Positions 30,227-37,032 of a stretch of 37,032 nucleotides of DNA are shown one piece after another (within the stretch, counting starts at the first letter, position 1; the number at the start of each line of letters is the position of its first letter). The stretch covers positions 1 through 37,032 of IMG/VR virus record IMGVR_UViG_3300034682_000181; one strand, 5' to 3'. Source of the stretch: a virus. The notes below the pieces were generated by a model. It had not been told where the DNA came from. It saw only the letters and a list, made by a program, of their open reading frames with translations, and searched no databases. A program made the position numbers and the translations under genes.

Positions 30227-30255
30227 CCCCCGGTAAACTGCAAATTTACCGAGGG
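30227..30255 (+). other. Strong hairpin in the cI-repA interval
   Basis: CCC-C-CGGTAAA pairs with TTTACCG-A-GGG (one mismatch) around a 7-base loop. Without a following T-run it is not a classic terminator. Could be a structured RNA, part of rep regulation, or a factor-dependent stop for cI. Confidence 0.55.
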
Positions 30256-30350
30256 AGTTTGAAAGGTCAGTGCTTCGGCTTTGAACTTGAAAACATAAGT
30301 TTGGCGGCTTACGCATTTCAGCACCGAGCAAAAGCAGTTAACGATTGAGT

Positions 30351-30356
30351 TATAAT
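30351..30356 (+). promoter_or_regulatory. Candidate repA -10 box
   Basis: Perfect TATAAT, 141 bp before repA. No good -35 is found at 17 bp (GCAAAA), so the promoter would need activation, or the match is chance. The structured element at 30354-30406 starts inside it. Confidence 0.4.
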
Positions 30357-30406
30357 GACACTTCAAAATCTACCAAAAGGTAGGCCCGTGCAAGGCAAGT
30401 GTCATT
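30354..30406. ncRNA. Three-way-junction element upstream of repA (candidate control RNA or cruciform)
   Basis: AATGACACTT (30354-30363) and AAGTGTCATT (30397-30406) form a perfect 10-bp outer stem. Inside is CTACC-aaaa-GGTAG (30370-30383) and a short GCC/GGC stem (30384-30396). Could be a replication-control RNA, leader, or a protein-binding cruciform; no family recognised. Confidence 0.4.
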
Positions 30407-30441
30407 GTAGCCCAATCATGAATAAAAACAACATTAGTGTT

Positions 30442-30473
30442 TTTGTGCATACGTACATTTGTACATTTGTACA
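30442..30473 (+). repeat. Octamer array 4, upstream of repA
   Basis: TTTGTGCA, TACGTACA, TTTGTACA, TTTGTACA in tandem on the + strand, two perfect. The array ends 23 bp before the repA start codon. Same orientation relative to its gene as in the parA, terS and Q arrays. Confidence 0.75.
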
Positions 30474-30496
30474 AATTCAAACTGATTGGGGCTTGA

Positions 30497-33400
30497 ATGA
30501 GCTATTCCAGAACTATGGGGCTGGATCTGACCAGCGCACTTGATGCGTTAAGTCATATCAGCGCTAACATCGATTATAAAGACTGGTCGAACATCGGCCG
30601 GGCGCTTGCTTCAGAATTTGGCGACGATGCCAGAGACGGCTTTGAAAGCTGGTCTGAAGGGGGCGATTCGTACAACTCCCGTGAATTCAATGCGCAGTGG
30701 AATTCCTTTAAGCGCACCAAGAAAGTTAATATTTCAACGCTGATTTACCACGCGAAGCAAGCGGGCTGGTCGCCTGAAAAATCAGAACCCCTGTCTGACA
30801 TTGAAAAGCAGCGCCTGAAGAATGAACGGGCTGAACGCCGTAAAGTGCGTGAGCAAAAAGCAGAACGCGCAGCGCACCGCAAGAACCGCCGTTCAGCGGC
30901 GTTTTACAGCAGCCTGCCGGCACTGGCAAAGCACAAGAACCCATCACCGTATCAGGTGGATAAGCACTTAGAAGATGCGCAGCGCTTCAGTGAATTCAAA
31001 GAGTACCATTCAACTAACGGCCGCCGTAAAAAGCACCTGCTGGTTATCCCGCTAAGGGATATCGAAGGCAACTGGCGCGGGGCTGAATTGATACACGCCT
31101 GGCGTAAGACCCGAAACCAGAAAACGGGCAAATTACGCCACTTCAGACGGACAATGACAGGAACCGAGCCAGCGCTCGGTTTTCACGTTTTCCCGAACCA
31201 TGACGCCCTGAAAACAGCGAAGCGGGTTTTTATTACGGAAGGCTGGGCCGATGGCGTATGGGCGCATAAGGCCAGCGGCGAAGTAACCGCTTATGTGATC
31301 GGTAGTCATAATGTCCCGACGATAGCCGGCATCATCCAGCAGGCTTACCCTGACTGCCAGGTGATCACTGCGGCCGATAATGACAAAGCCGGTAAAGCGG
31401 CCACAACCGCCCACGGCGGTTACTGGACAATGCCACTGGCACAAAATGACTGGTCAGACGTAGCGGCACAGGAAGGGGCTGATTCACTGAAAGCCCAGCT
31501 GCTGAATATCCGTGGCTTTCAGAAATGCCTGGTTAACGAGCGTTATCTGGGCAACGCCACTGGCGCCAAAATTCGCCCGGGCCTGAATCTGGTGAAGTCA
31601 GCCAAAGAAACCGGCAAATCTAGCTGGATCATCGAGTTTATGAACAACAACCTGAACCTGTCGGTTCTGGTTATCAGCTACCGTAAGAACCTGGTTAATC
31701 AGCTGGCACAAAAAGCCGGCGTCGATTACTACGAAGATTTAATTAACGTTGACCGCTTCGGCAACTTCAGCAACGTTGAGCTGAGAAAATCCAGCCGCCT
31801 GGCGATTTCTCCGGACAGCCTTTACAAGCTGATCGAAAAAGGCACCGTGCGCCCTTATGACGTGGTTTTTGTCGATGAATGCGATCAAACGCTGATGCAC
31901 TATGACGCTGACACGATGAAGAACAAAGAAAAGAACTTTGGCGTTATGTCATGGCTGCTGAAGCACAGCCAGTACCAGGTGCTGGCCGATGCGGATTTAA
32001 GCGATCTGACCATTGAATACTGCAATGACATTGGCCTGAACCGTGGCCAGTTCATCATTAACGAGTTCAAGCCGCGCCAGGGCTCAGATATGTTCCTGTA
32101 CCACCACAACATGCACTTACGGGATGCGTTGTTACGGCGGGCCGCTGTTGAGCCAATTTTCTACTGCAGCAACTCAAAAGAACGGGTGTTAGAGGTTGAA
32201 CGCTTATTACAGGCCGCTGGTATCAATGAAACCAAAATACAGGCGATACACTCGGGCAACTCCGGTACCGCTGAAATTCAGCAGTTTATTGTTGATATCA
32301 ACAACCAGGTAAACCGTCTGCATGTGCTGCTGGCCAGTCCGTCGATGGGTACCGGCGTTTCTATCGATGAAGGCCACCCATTCAAAGCGGTATTTGCTGA
32401 GTTCAGCCACCGCACCGGCACCGCTGAGCAAGCGCATCAGCAAATGGCCCGTACCCGGGCTGTGACTGAATACCATGTTTTTGTTGATCCGACCTTCCAC
32501 AACTTTGAAACGAACCCGGACGAACTGCGCCGCGTGATGCTCGATAAACCCGAGCTGGACAGCGAACACCTATTCACCTTCGATATTCACCAGGGCGAAA
32601 TGGTGGCCAGAAACCCAGAGTTTGAAGCCCTGCACTGCCGGATCCGCGCCTTCCGTAACCTGAACCGCAATTGCTTTGCTGAGCGCTTTATCCAGCAGGC
32701 CGAAGCGGAAGGCTACGCCATTCAGAAAGTAGCTTTTAACGAAGATGCGGCTGAAGTGCTGAAGGATAAAACAGACCTGATCCGCGAAGAACTGACGGCA
32801 GAACTGCGCGAACGCATCTACGACGATGAACAGCACCCGATCCTGAGCGACGATGATTTCAAAGCGGCCGAACTGGGCAGCATCAGCGTCAGCGAAGAAA
32901 GCCGACTGAAAACGAAGGTGATGAAAAGCCTGGCGCTGGCTGACTATCTGCGGTACCCGAGCCTGGTTAAACCTGAAGTTATACATGACATGGTAAAACG
33001 CCTGGCATTTATGGAAGCCACTGAAGGCTATGTTAACGGCATCAAAAAGCTGTCTGTTATCGCTCAGCCGGAAAACGTGGCCATCCTGCGCGACATTGAA
33101 GATCGGAAGTTCGCGGAATCCCGCGCCGGCCTGAAACACTTTACCGCCCAGCGCCGGCATGAACTGCGCTTTTTGAAAGCGGTAGGCATTGACGAAAACC
33201 TGAACTTTAACGGCAAGGTGTGGCAGAGCAAAGAAGTGGCCAATGCCATGCGCCAGTACCTGAAGAAGCACAAGGACGAAATACAGGCGTATTCAGGTTC
33301 CACTATCACAGCCAAAACACTGAAAGACCCTATCAGATGGTTCTGCGACCACCTGAAGGCCATGAACGTGCCGCTGGTGGCCTTCCAGCGCCGTGTGAGC

Positions 33401-34069
33401 GGCAAACAGGTATGGTTCAGAACTGTGGATGAACAGCAGTGGAAAATGGTTACGCGCCTGGTTAAATCCCGTGTACGCGGCCTGACTGCCTACTACGCCG
33501 AAAAAGGTGAAGAACTGGGCAAAATCACTGTGCAAAAACCTGTGGTTCAGCAGGTCGAAACCGTCACAGAAACTGTCACACAGAACGCGCTTGTTTATAA
33601 TAATACTGACGGTTCCCATGTGACAGCTAAATCGCCCGCTAACCTATACGTGGCGAGGCTTAAAGCTGATCCTGAAGGACAGGGGAAAACAACGATCCCC
33701 CCGGCTGAATTGAACAACAACGATCTGGCTGTTTCACCGTTTGAAAAATTCATTGATTCTGTCAGCGAACCGTCAAGCACTCAGCGGGAACGGTTAAAGC
33801 TGGCTGAAGTGTTCCCAGCGGCCCACAAAGCGAAATACAACGCCGGGCTAATGTCAGACAAGGATCTACGCAGTTGGATTGAATATGGCGCTTCTGGCGC
33901 GTTCAGAACGGCAGTGTTTAACGTGGCCAGTGCAGTTAAGCATCTAATGCCAGGCTGCAGCAATTTGGTTGATGAAGTTATGGGCCGGTTTACGGCAGAA
34001 CATGCCAGGGAATTTTGTAAGGGGGCGTTATCGGTCAGCGACCTGGTGGCGGTAATAAGGAACGGCTGA
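30497..34069 (+). CDS. repA: RepA-like multidomain replication protein (primase/helicase)
   Basis: 1190 residues, the type of single-protein replicase of N15 RepA (1324). Residues about 14-92 resemble a primase C-terminal (PriCT) domain. A Toprim domain follows around 243-300 (VFITEGWADGVW with E248; TAADNDKAGKAA with D294 and D296). An SF2-type helicase follows: Walker A-like VKSAKETGKSS (about 366-376), Walker B VVFVDECDQT (about 456-465) and the later helicase motifs HSGNSGTAEI and ASPSMGTGVSID then QQMARTR. The last resembles the origin-binding helicase (UL9-like) group. The C-terminal 450 residues are unassigned. It starts ATG 30497 after TGGGGC. The origin in N15 lies inside repA, so it may also here. 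Confidence 0.9.
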   Translation: MSYSRTMGLDLTSALDALSHISANIDYKDWSNIGRALASEFGDDARDGFESWSEGGDSYNSREFNAQWNSFKRTKKVNISTLIYHAKQAGWSPEKSEPLSDIEKQRLKNERAERRKVREQKAERAAHRKNRRSAAFYSSLPALAKHKNPSPYQVDKHLEDAQRFSEFKEYHSTNGRRKKHLLVIPLRDIEGNWRGAELIHAWRKTRNQKTGKLRHFRRTMTGTEPALGFHVFPNHDALKTAKRVFITEGWADGVWAHKASGEVTAYVIGSHNVPTIAGIIQQAYPDCQVITAADNDKAGKAATTAHGGYWTMPLAQNDWSDVAAQEGADSLKAQLLNIRGFQKCLVNERYLGNATGAKIRPGLNLVKSAKETGKSSWIIEFMNNNLNLSVLVISYRKNLVNQLAQKAGVDYYEDLINVDRFGNFSNVELRKSSRLAISPDSLYKLIEKGTVRPYDVVFVDECDQTLMHYDADTMKNKEKNFGVMSWLLKHSQYQVLADADLSDLTIEYCNDIGLNRGQFIINEFKPRQGSDMFLYHHNMHLRDALLRRAAVEPIFYCSNSKERVLEVERLLQAAGINETKIQAIHSGNSGTAEIQQFIVDINNQVNRLHVLLASPSMGTGVSIDEGHPFKAVFAEFSHRTGTAEQAHQQMARTRAVTEYHVFVDPTFHNFETNPDELRRVMLDKPELDSEHLFTFDIHQGEMVARNPEFEALHCRIRAFRNLNRNCFAERFIQQAEAEGYAIQKVAFNEDAAEVLKDKTDLIREELTAELRERIYDDEQHPILSDDDFKAAELGSISVSEESRLKTKVMKSLALADYLRYPSLVKPEVIHDMVKRLAFMEATEGYVNGIKKLSVIAQPENVAILRDIEDRKFAESRAGLKHFTAQRRHELRFLKAVGIDENLNFNGKVWQSKEVANAMRQYLKKHKDEIQAYSGSTITAKTLKDPIRWFCDHLKAMNVPLVAFQRRVSGKQVWFRTVDEQQWKMVTRLVKSRVRGLTAYYAEKGEELGKITVQKPVVQQVETVTETVTQNALVYNNTDGSHVTAKSPANLYVARLKADPEGQGKTTIPPAELNNNDLAVSPFEKFIDSVSEPSSTQRERLKLAEVFPAAHKAKYNAGLMSDKDLRSWIEYGASGAFRTAVFNVASAVKHLMPGCSNLVDEVMGRFTAEHAREFCKGALSVSDLVAVIRNG

Positions 34070-34080
34070 TGCCGTTCCTT
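34057..34080. terminator. Hairpin at the end of repA
   Basis: AAGGAACGGC-tgat-GCCGTTCCTT, a perfect 10-bp stem whose loop contains the repA stop codon (TGA). It lies between converging genes. No T-run follows on either strand, so its efficiency as a terminator is uncertain. Confidence 0.6.
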
Positions 34081-34091
34081 GAACGTGAAAC

Positions 34092-34340
34092 TTAACGGCG
34101 TAGTTTATCGAGTAAAGCCACAATGCCAGTAACCTGTTCTTTAAGGCCCAGGTAAAAACCAGCATGGCCGTCACTGGCCGCATCCATAGCGAAAGCCAAT
34201 GAACCGTCTAAAATATCAGCCTTAGCTTCGATTTCATCCAGTATGGCCAACTTCCTTGATTCAGCCGAAGCAAGTATATCTTGCTCCACTTCCGTTAACA
34301 TTGCCTGTCCGTGATCTTGGTGTTTTGCGGTGTTACTCAT
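34092..34340 (-). CDS. Hypothetical acidic protein
   Basis: 82 residues, helical; starts MSNTAKHQDHGQAM, then LTEVEQDILASAESRKLAI. Ends VTGIVALLDKLRR. No recognised family. It lies behind repA in opposite orientation, downstream of the membrane protein gene, and may be the last gene of the transcript starting near 35100. Confidence 0.6.
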   Translation of the reverse strand: MSNTAKHQDHGQAMLTEVEQDILASAESRKLAILDEIEAKADILDGSLAFAMDAASDGHAGFYLGLKEQVTGIVALLDKLRR

Positions 34341-34360
34341 TTTTCTGTCCTTACAGCTAA

Positions 34361-34882
34361 TTATTCAATTAGCCCTTTCTCTTTTAGCCTTTTAACTGCC
34401 TGAATCGTTTGGTTCGTCAGGTACGTTAAAATCAGAGCTTCCACGCCAAGCAACGCCCGCTTAACCGGTGTGTAATAGTCGTAAAAGTGATGGCCTTCTA
34501 ATCCCAGCGCATAGTGCCAGAACCGGAAAAAATCACCAAACACACTAAGGTTATAAGCGATAGATAAAGCGAAAACGGCGATTAACGCTTTTTCTATTTT
34601 AAGGGGCCGGTACATTGAATGCGGCACCAGCATTGCAGACACTATGAACCGAAAGCGGATCAGCAGAATCATCAGCAAATCATTCAGGCTGTGGGCAACA
34701 TAGAACCATGCCCGGTACTCTGACGACTTCAGCGGCTGCAATGCCGGCGTTAACAAAAACATATCAACTGCTTTGGGGATTAGCATCACAATAAGCAGCG
34801 CCCCTAGGTTTGCGTTCCTTCTGGCGAGGTAAGCCAAGAAGGCAGTCCATGCAATGAAACTATAATTAATGTATATTTCCAC
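34361..34882 (-). CDS. Multi-pass membrane protein, unknown function
   Basis: 173 residues with about four to five hydrophobic helices (YSFIAWTAFLAYLA, GALLIVMLIPKAVDMFLL, ALIAVFALSIAYNL and others). The start MEIYINYSF is preceded by a weak site. It may belong to the conserved unknown membrane proteins near rep genes in plasmid-prophages; an exclusion function is possible but unproven. Confidence 0.6.
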   Translation of the reverse strand: MEIYINYSFIAWTAFLAYLARRNANLGALLIVMLIPKAVDMFLLTPALQPLKSSEYRAWFYVAHSLNDLLMILLIRFRFIVSAMLVPHSMYRPLKIEKALIAVFALSIAYNLSVFGDFFRFWHYALGLEGHHFYDYYTPVKRALLGVEALILTYLTNQTIQAVKRLKEKGLIE

Positions 34883-34895
34883 GTCCTATCTAGCA

Positions 34896-35027
34896 CTAAA
34901 CTTTCTTTTCAGTGCTTTCCTCTTCTTTTTTCGCAGGTACCTGTTGTGGCGCTGGTGGATCTGTCTTATCTCCGCCGCCGCTGCCCATTGCGAAATGTTT
35001 GAAATTCAAGGGATTGCCGATAATCAT
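34896..35027 (-). CDS. Small protein of 43 residues, unknown function
   Basis: Found by reading the minus strand: MIIGNPLNFKHFAMGSGGGD at the start and a Pro-rich then charged C terminus (PAKKEEESTEKKV). AAGGAGC stands 5 bp before the ATG, one of the best ribosome binding sites in the window, and the gene precedes the membrane protein by 13 bp. Its size would suit an antirepressor or a toxin-like small protein, but nothing in the sequence proves a function. Confidence 0.55.
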   Translation of the reverse strand: MIIGNPLNFKHFAMGSGGGDKTDPPAPQQVPAKKEEESTEKKV

Positions 35028-35069
35028 AACTGCTCCTTATCGCAGAATTGAGGAACAGACAATCTACCA

Positions 35070-35125
35070 TTTTTCCCCGCTAAAAAATGTTATTTTTTCT
35101 GATAAATTCCTGACAAAGTTCTGAA
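35070..35125 (-). promoter_or_regulatory. Predicted leftward promoter for 35027-34092
   Basis: On the minus strand TTGTCA and TAACAT are separated by 18 bp, followed by AT-rich sequence and then the strong RBS of the 43-residue gene. No operator palindrome is obvious within it. Confidence 0.45.
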
Positions 35126-35149
35126 CATGATCAAATAATGTACAGTCGC

Positions 35150-35185
35150 ATTTTTGGCGGCCTGCAGGCCAAAACAATAAAGTAT
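35150..35185. other. Palindrome between protelomerase and small gene
   Basis: GGCCTGCAGGCC is a perfect 12-bp palindrome with flanking TTTTGGC / CCAAAA half-symmetry. It lies 65 bp downstream of the protelomerase stop and might serve as terminator or binding site. No T-run follows directly. Confidence 0.4.
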
Positions 35186-35244
35186 CAGTTGTTATTTTCG
35201 GCCTATCAAAATTCACAATTCAGTTACTTCAATAAGAAAGCCGG

Positions 35245-36864
35245 CTAAGCGCCAGCTTTCTTAATATCGTCTTTGTGTTTGGAAAATTTGGCATAAGCCT
35301 TTTGCATGGCATCGGCCATGCTGGCCGCTTTACCTTCCCAGGTGTGCGTTTTTTCGCCCAGCTTCATCAGTACCTTCCAAACCCCATCCCGAACCGGAAG
35401 CGCTTTGAATGATGGTTTTACTGGTGCCGGTGTGGCTTCCACCTGTTTAATTTCAACCGCGGGGGCTTGCTCTGGGGCTTCACCATTCAGGGCATCGTCA
35501 GCCAGTGCCAGATAGTCCTTTATTGCGCCGCGGCTGCTGCCCAGTTCGCGGGAAATGCGCGACTGAGTGATCACCGCATTATCATCAGCCTTCAGCTGTT
35601 CCTTCACCCAGGCATGTATTTTTTCCATTGCTTCACGGCGGGCAATTTCGCTGTGGCCATCCAGCTTTTTGATACCGGCCAAACGGGAAACCGCTTTTTC
35701 AGGTGCCGGCGCGGCTTCTTCGTCGTACTCGATATGGAATTTTTTATAGCCAATCTGGGTGTCAGTATCTTCATGGCCCAGCATTTCCTGCCAGAACAAA
35801 TCCTCTGACCGTTTGGTTTTCTTGCGCCACTCTGCATAGTGCAAATCATGCACGGCCCGCGCCCATATATCGCGGCTGTCTTTGAACACAAACGACTGAT
35901 CACCCAGCACCCGCTTGGCCAAGCGGTTAAGGTTCCCAGCACAGCGGCTGTTTATCCTGGCGTTGCGCGTCACTTCCGGCAGTGAATCAAATTCGGCCAG
36001 TTCCTGTATTTCAGGCATGGCCCGCAGCTCTGCCCAGGCATCGACCACCAGCTTGGCGTCAACCAGTGTGTAAATGGTGGCCGCGTCTGAGTAGTCAGCG
36101 CCGCCGCGTTTTTTGGCTTGGCCAGTAAACTTCACCTGGTGATCTGATACCCGTTCAATTTCGCCCTGGTACAGCACTTCAATCTGACGGCGGCCAGTGG
36201 CCAGAGCCAACCCAAGCGCCAGCTGGTTATAATTAAAAACAGATTCACCGCCGCTGACGCGGCTTTTTTTGGTCAGCAGGTCGTAAATGGTCGAGATCAG
36301 CCAGTTGTAGCTGATAGTCACCTGGGTACTGATTTTCTGGTACCGCTTTTCGGCCTGCTCATCTTCCAGATTTTCTTTTGTGGCACTTGGCATGGTCAGG
36401 TGGCGCATTATTTCGTGGTCAAGCTTCATCGCTTTGATATCGGCATGGGCTGCATCGTCGCCGGCTTTCTTCGCTCTGTTCAGGATGGCTGCCCAGGCTT
36501 CCCGTAACGGCGTAATTGATTTACCCAGCAACGCCTGCAGGTCGTCAGCATATTCTGGGTAACGTGCTGCCAGTGTGGCCACCTGCTTATCTAAGCTGTG
36601 GTGAACCCAGTTCTGTTCTGTGACAGCCCGGCGCAACTGTGTCAGGTACTTGCGGTACGTGGAAGGGGCTATTTTGTCAGTTTCCTTACGGCGTTTATCG
36701 TCGTGCAGCTGGTTCTTTATCTTCTCTGCCAGGCGGGTAATGGCTTTCGTTTTCTCTGACCGGGATAGGGATTCATCACCATCTATCACCTTAACGCCGT
36801 CAATTAAATCCTTGGTTATCTGGTGCAGGTCAACTTTACTGCTGCGTTTTGCTGTGTCTGTCAT
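35245..36864 (-). CDS. telN: Protelomerase (telomere resolvase, TelN/TelK family)
   Basis: 539 residues, similar in size to those of VP882-type phages (about 520-540) and shorter than N15 TelN (631). Catalytic residues of the tyrosine recombinase type are visible: R225 in LATGRRQIEVL, a Lys in TGQAKKRGG (251/252), R331 in FKDSRDIWAR, H364 and Y373 in MLGHEDTDTQIGY. The H-to-Y spacing of nine equals that of TelK (416/425). The C terminus has an HTH (ISRELGSSRGAIKDY) and a small domain (about 485-535). It cuts the palindrome formed by the window ends and seals hairpins. It lies next to the right telomere, transcribed away from it. Confidence 0.95.
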   Translation of the reverse strand: MTDTAKRSSKVDLHQITKDLIDGVKVIDGDESLSRSEKTKAITRLAEKIKNQLHDDKRRKETDKIAPSTYRKYLTQLRRAVTEQNWVHHSLDKQVATLAARYPEYADDLQALLGKSITPLREAWAAILNRAKKAGDDAAHADIKAMKLDHEIMRHLTMPSATKENLEDEQAEKRYQKISTQVTISYNWLISTIYDLLTKKSRVSGGESVFNYNQLALGLALATGRRQIEVLYQGEIERVSDHQVKFTGQAKKRGGADYSDAATIYTLVDAKLVVDAWAELRAMPEIQELAEFDSLPEVTRNARINSRCAGNLNRLAKRVLGDQSFVFKDSRDIWARAVHDLHYAEWRKKTKRSEDLFWQEMLGHEDTDTQIGYKKFHIEYDEEAAPAPEKAVSRLAGIKKLDGHSEIARREAMEKIHAWVKEQLKADDNAVITQSRISRELGSSRGAIKDYLALADDALNGEAPEQAPAVEIKQVEATPAPVKPSFKALPVRDGVWKVLMKLGEKTHTWEGKAASMADAMQKAYAKFSKHKDDIKKAGA

Positions 36865-36995
36865 GGCCGTATTCCTTATTTATTTATACATATCTGAGCA
36901 ACTAAGCACTAACTGTACATTATATAATCGTACATAGCAAGGCATTATATACACGTGTACACAGCTAAGCAATACCGCAATACATAACACACCGC
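36865..36995. other. Non-coding right subtelomeric region with protelomerase promoter
   Basis: No gene. It contains TATATAAT-like stretches (TATATAATCG, TTATATAC), the 14-bp direct repeat at 36930-36943 and the telomere-like GTGTACACA at 36955-36963. Position and AT-richness suggest the leftward promoter of the protelomerase, possibly autoregulated by binding to the telomere motifs. Confidence 0.45.
36930..36943 (+). repeat. Subtelomeric 14-bp direct repeat, right copy
   Basis: Perfect copy of GTACATAGCAAGGC from 87-100, in direct orientation, about 100 bp from the right end. It lies between the protelomerase start codon and the telomere arm. Confidence 0.6.
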
Positions 36996-37032
36996 CCCAG
37001 CCTAGCTATGTATACACAATGGTGCTAATGCT
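36996..37032. other. telR: Right telomere arm (other half of protelomerase target site)
   Basis: Blocks CCCAGCC (36996-37002), AGCTATGTATACACA (37004-37018) and GCTAATGCT (37024-37032) are the exact reverse complements of the three left-arm blocks, separated by the same 1- and 5-base spacers. Joining the window's right end to its left end gives a long palindrome centred on TACGTA at positions 1-6. It is one base (an A) short of perfect symmetry at the centre. That base may have been lost in assembly at the hairpin or junction. Confidence 0.85.

Noticed and set aside
30355-30543. 62-codon frame running through the octamer array into repA
   Set aside because: No ribosome binding site, and its sequence is a by-product of the octamers (YICTFVQ) and the start of repA in another frame; a leader peptide cannot be fully excluded.
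32570-33271. Long minus-strand reading frame (233 codons) inside repA
   Set aside because: It lies antisense to the strongly supported replication protein, its translation is Phe/Val/Gln-rich low-information sequence, and no ribosome binding site fits.
28478-34882. Quorum-sensing receptor (VqmA-like) as in phage VP882
   Set aside because: None of the proteins in the regulatory region shows a PAS-HTH organisation of VqmA type.
1-37032. Integrase and attachment site
   Set aside because: The only tyrosine recombinase-like gene is the protelomerase (Y373), with C-terminal DNA-binding region; no separate integrase is visible.

Overview
The window (37,032 bp) is, as far as I can read it, a complete or near-complete temperate phage whose prophage is a linear plasmid with hairpin telomeres, i.e. 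the phage N15 lifestyle combined with a P2-like contractile tail (myovirus). The closest groups I can name from knowledge are VHML, VP882 and phiHAP-1 of marine Gammaproteobacteria. The evidence is a protelomerase gene beside the right end, matching inverted repeats at both window ends that join into a palindrome, a ParA/RHH partition pair beside the left end, a large N15 RepA-like replication protein, and no integrase. Codon use and gene families point to a gammaproteobacterial host, but the genus cannot be told from the sequence.

Layout. 1-480: left telomere arm and partition control region. 481-3572 (+): partition genes parA and a ribbon-helix-helix parB analogue, then small early genes including a mini HsdS-like protein and an HTH protein, expressed partly from a promoter with two palindromic operators. 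A bidirectional terminator at 3579-3594 separates this from the long leftward late operon. 3597-15413 (-): tail genes in P2 order (D, X, U, an inserted membrane protein, tape measure T, E/E' with a -1 frameshift, FII, FI, an Asp-box propeller protein, H, I, J, W, V). 15410-23027 (-): connector and head genes, a prohead protease-major capsid fusion, portal, and lambda-type terminase. 23365-24907 (-): lysis cassette (two holin-like proteins, SLT endolysin, overlapping spanins). 24944-25315: late control region with a TTGACA promoter followed directly by two terminators, the arrangement expected for Q antitermination. 25316-29388 (-): early leftward genes (DEDDh exonuclease, phage Dam methylase, a CsrA homologue, a wHTH-like protein, Q-like regulator, Cro). 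29494-30162 (+): CI-like repressor, divergent from cro across an operator region. 30497-34069 (+): RepA. 34092-35027 (-): small accessory genes. 35245-36864 (-): protelomerase, then the right telomere arm.

How it works together (inference). CI and Cro share the 29389-29493 operators; Q then lets transcription pass the terminators at 25145-25206 so that lysis, packaging, head and tail genes are made as one leftward transcript. RepA and protelomerase replicate and resolve the linear plasmid, and ParA with the RHH protein segregates it.

The most interesting signal is a family of tandem 8-bp repeats (TTTGTACA/TTTGTACT) directly upstream of four key genes: parA, repA, Q and the small terminase gene. 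They always have the same orientation relative to the gene. I propose they are dispersed centromere/operator sites for the RHH protein, linking plasmid partition to replication and lytic control. Other notable items are a 59-residue CsrA homologue, a CI repressor that appears unable to self-cleave, and structured leader elements before repA and before the lysis genes.
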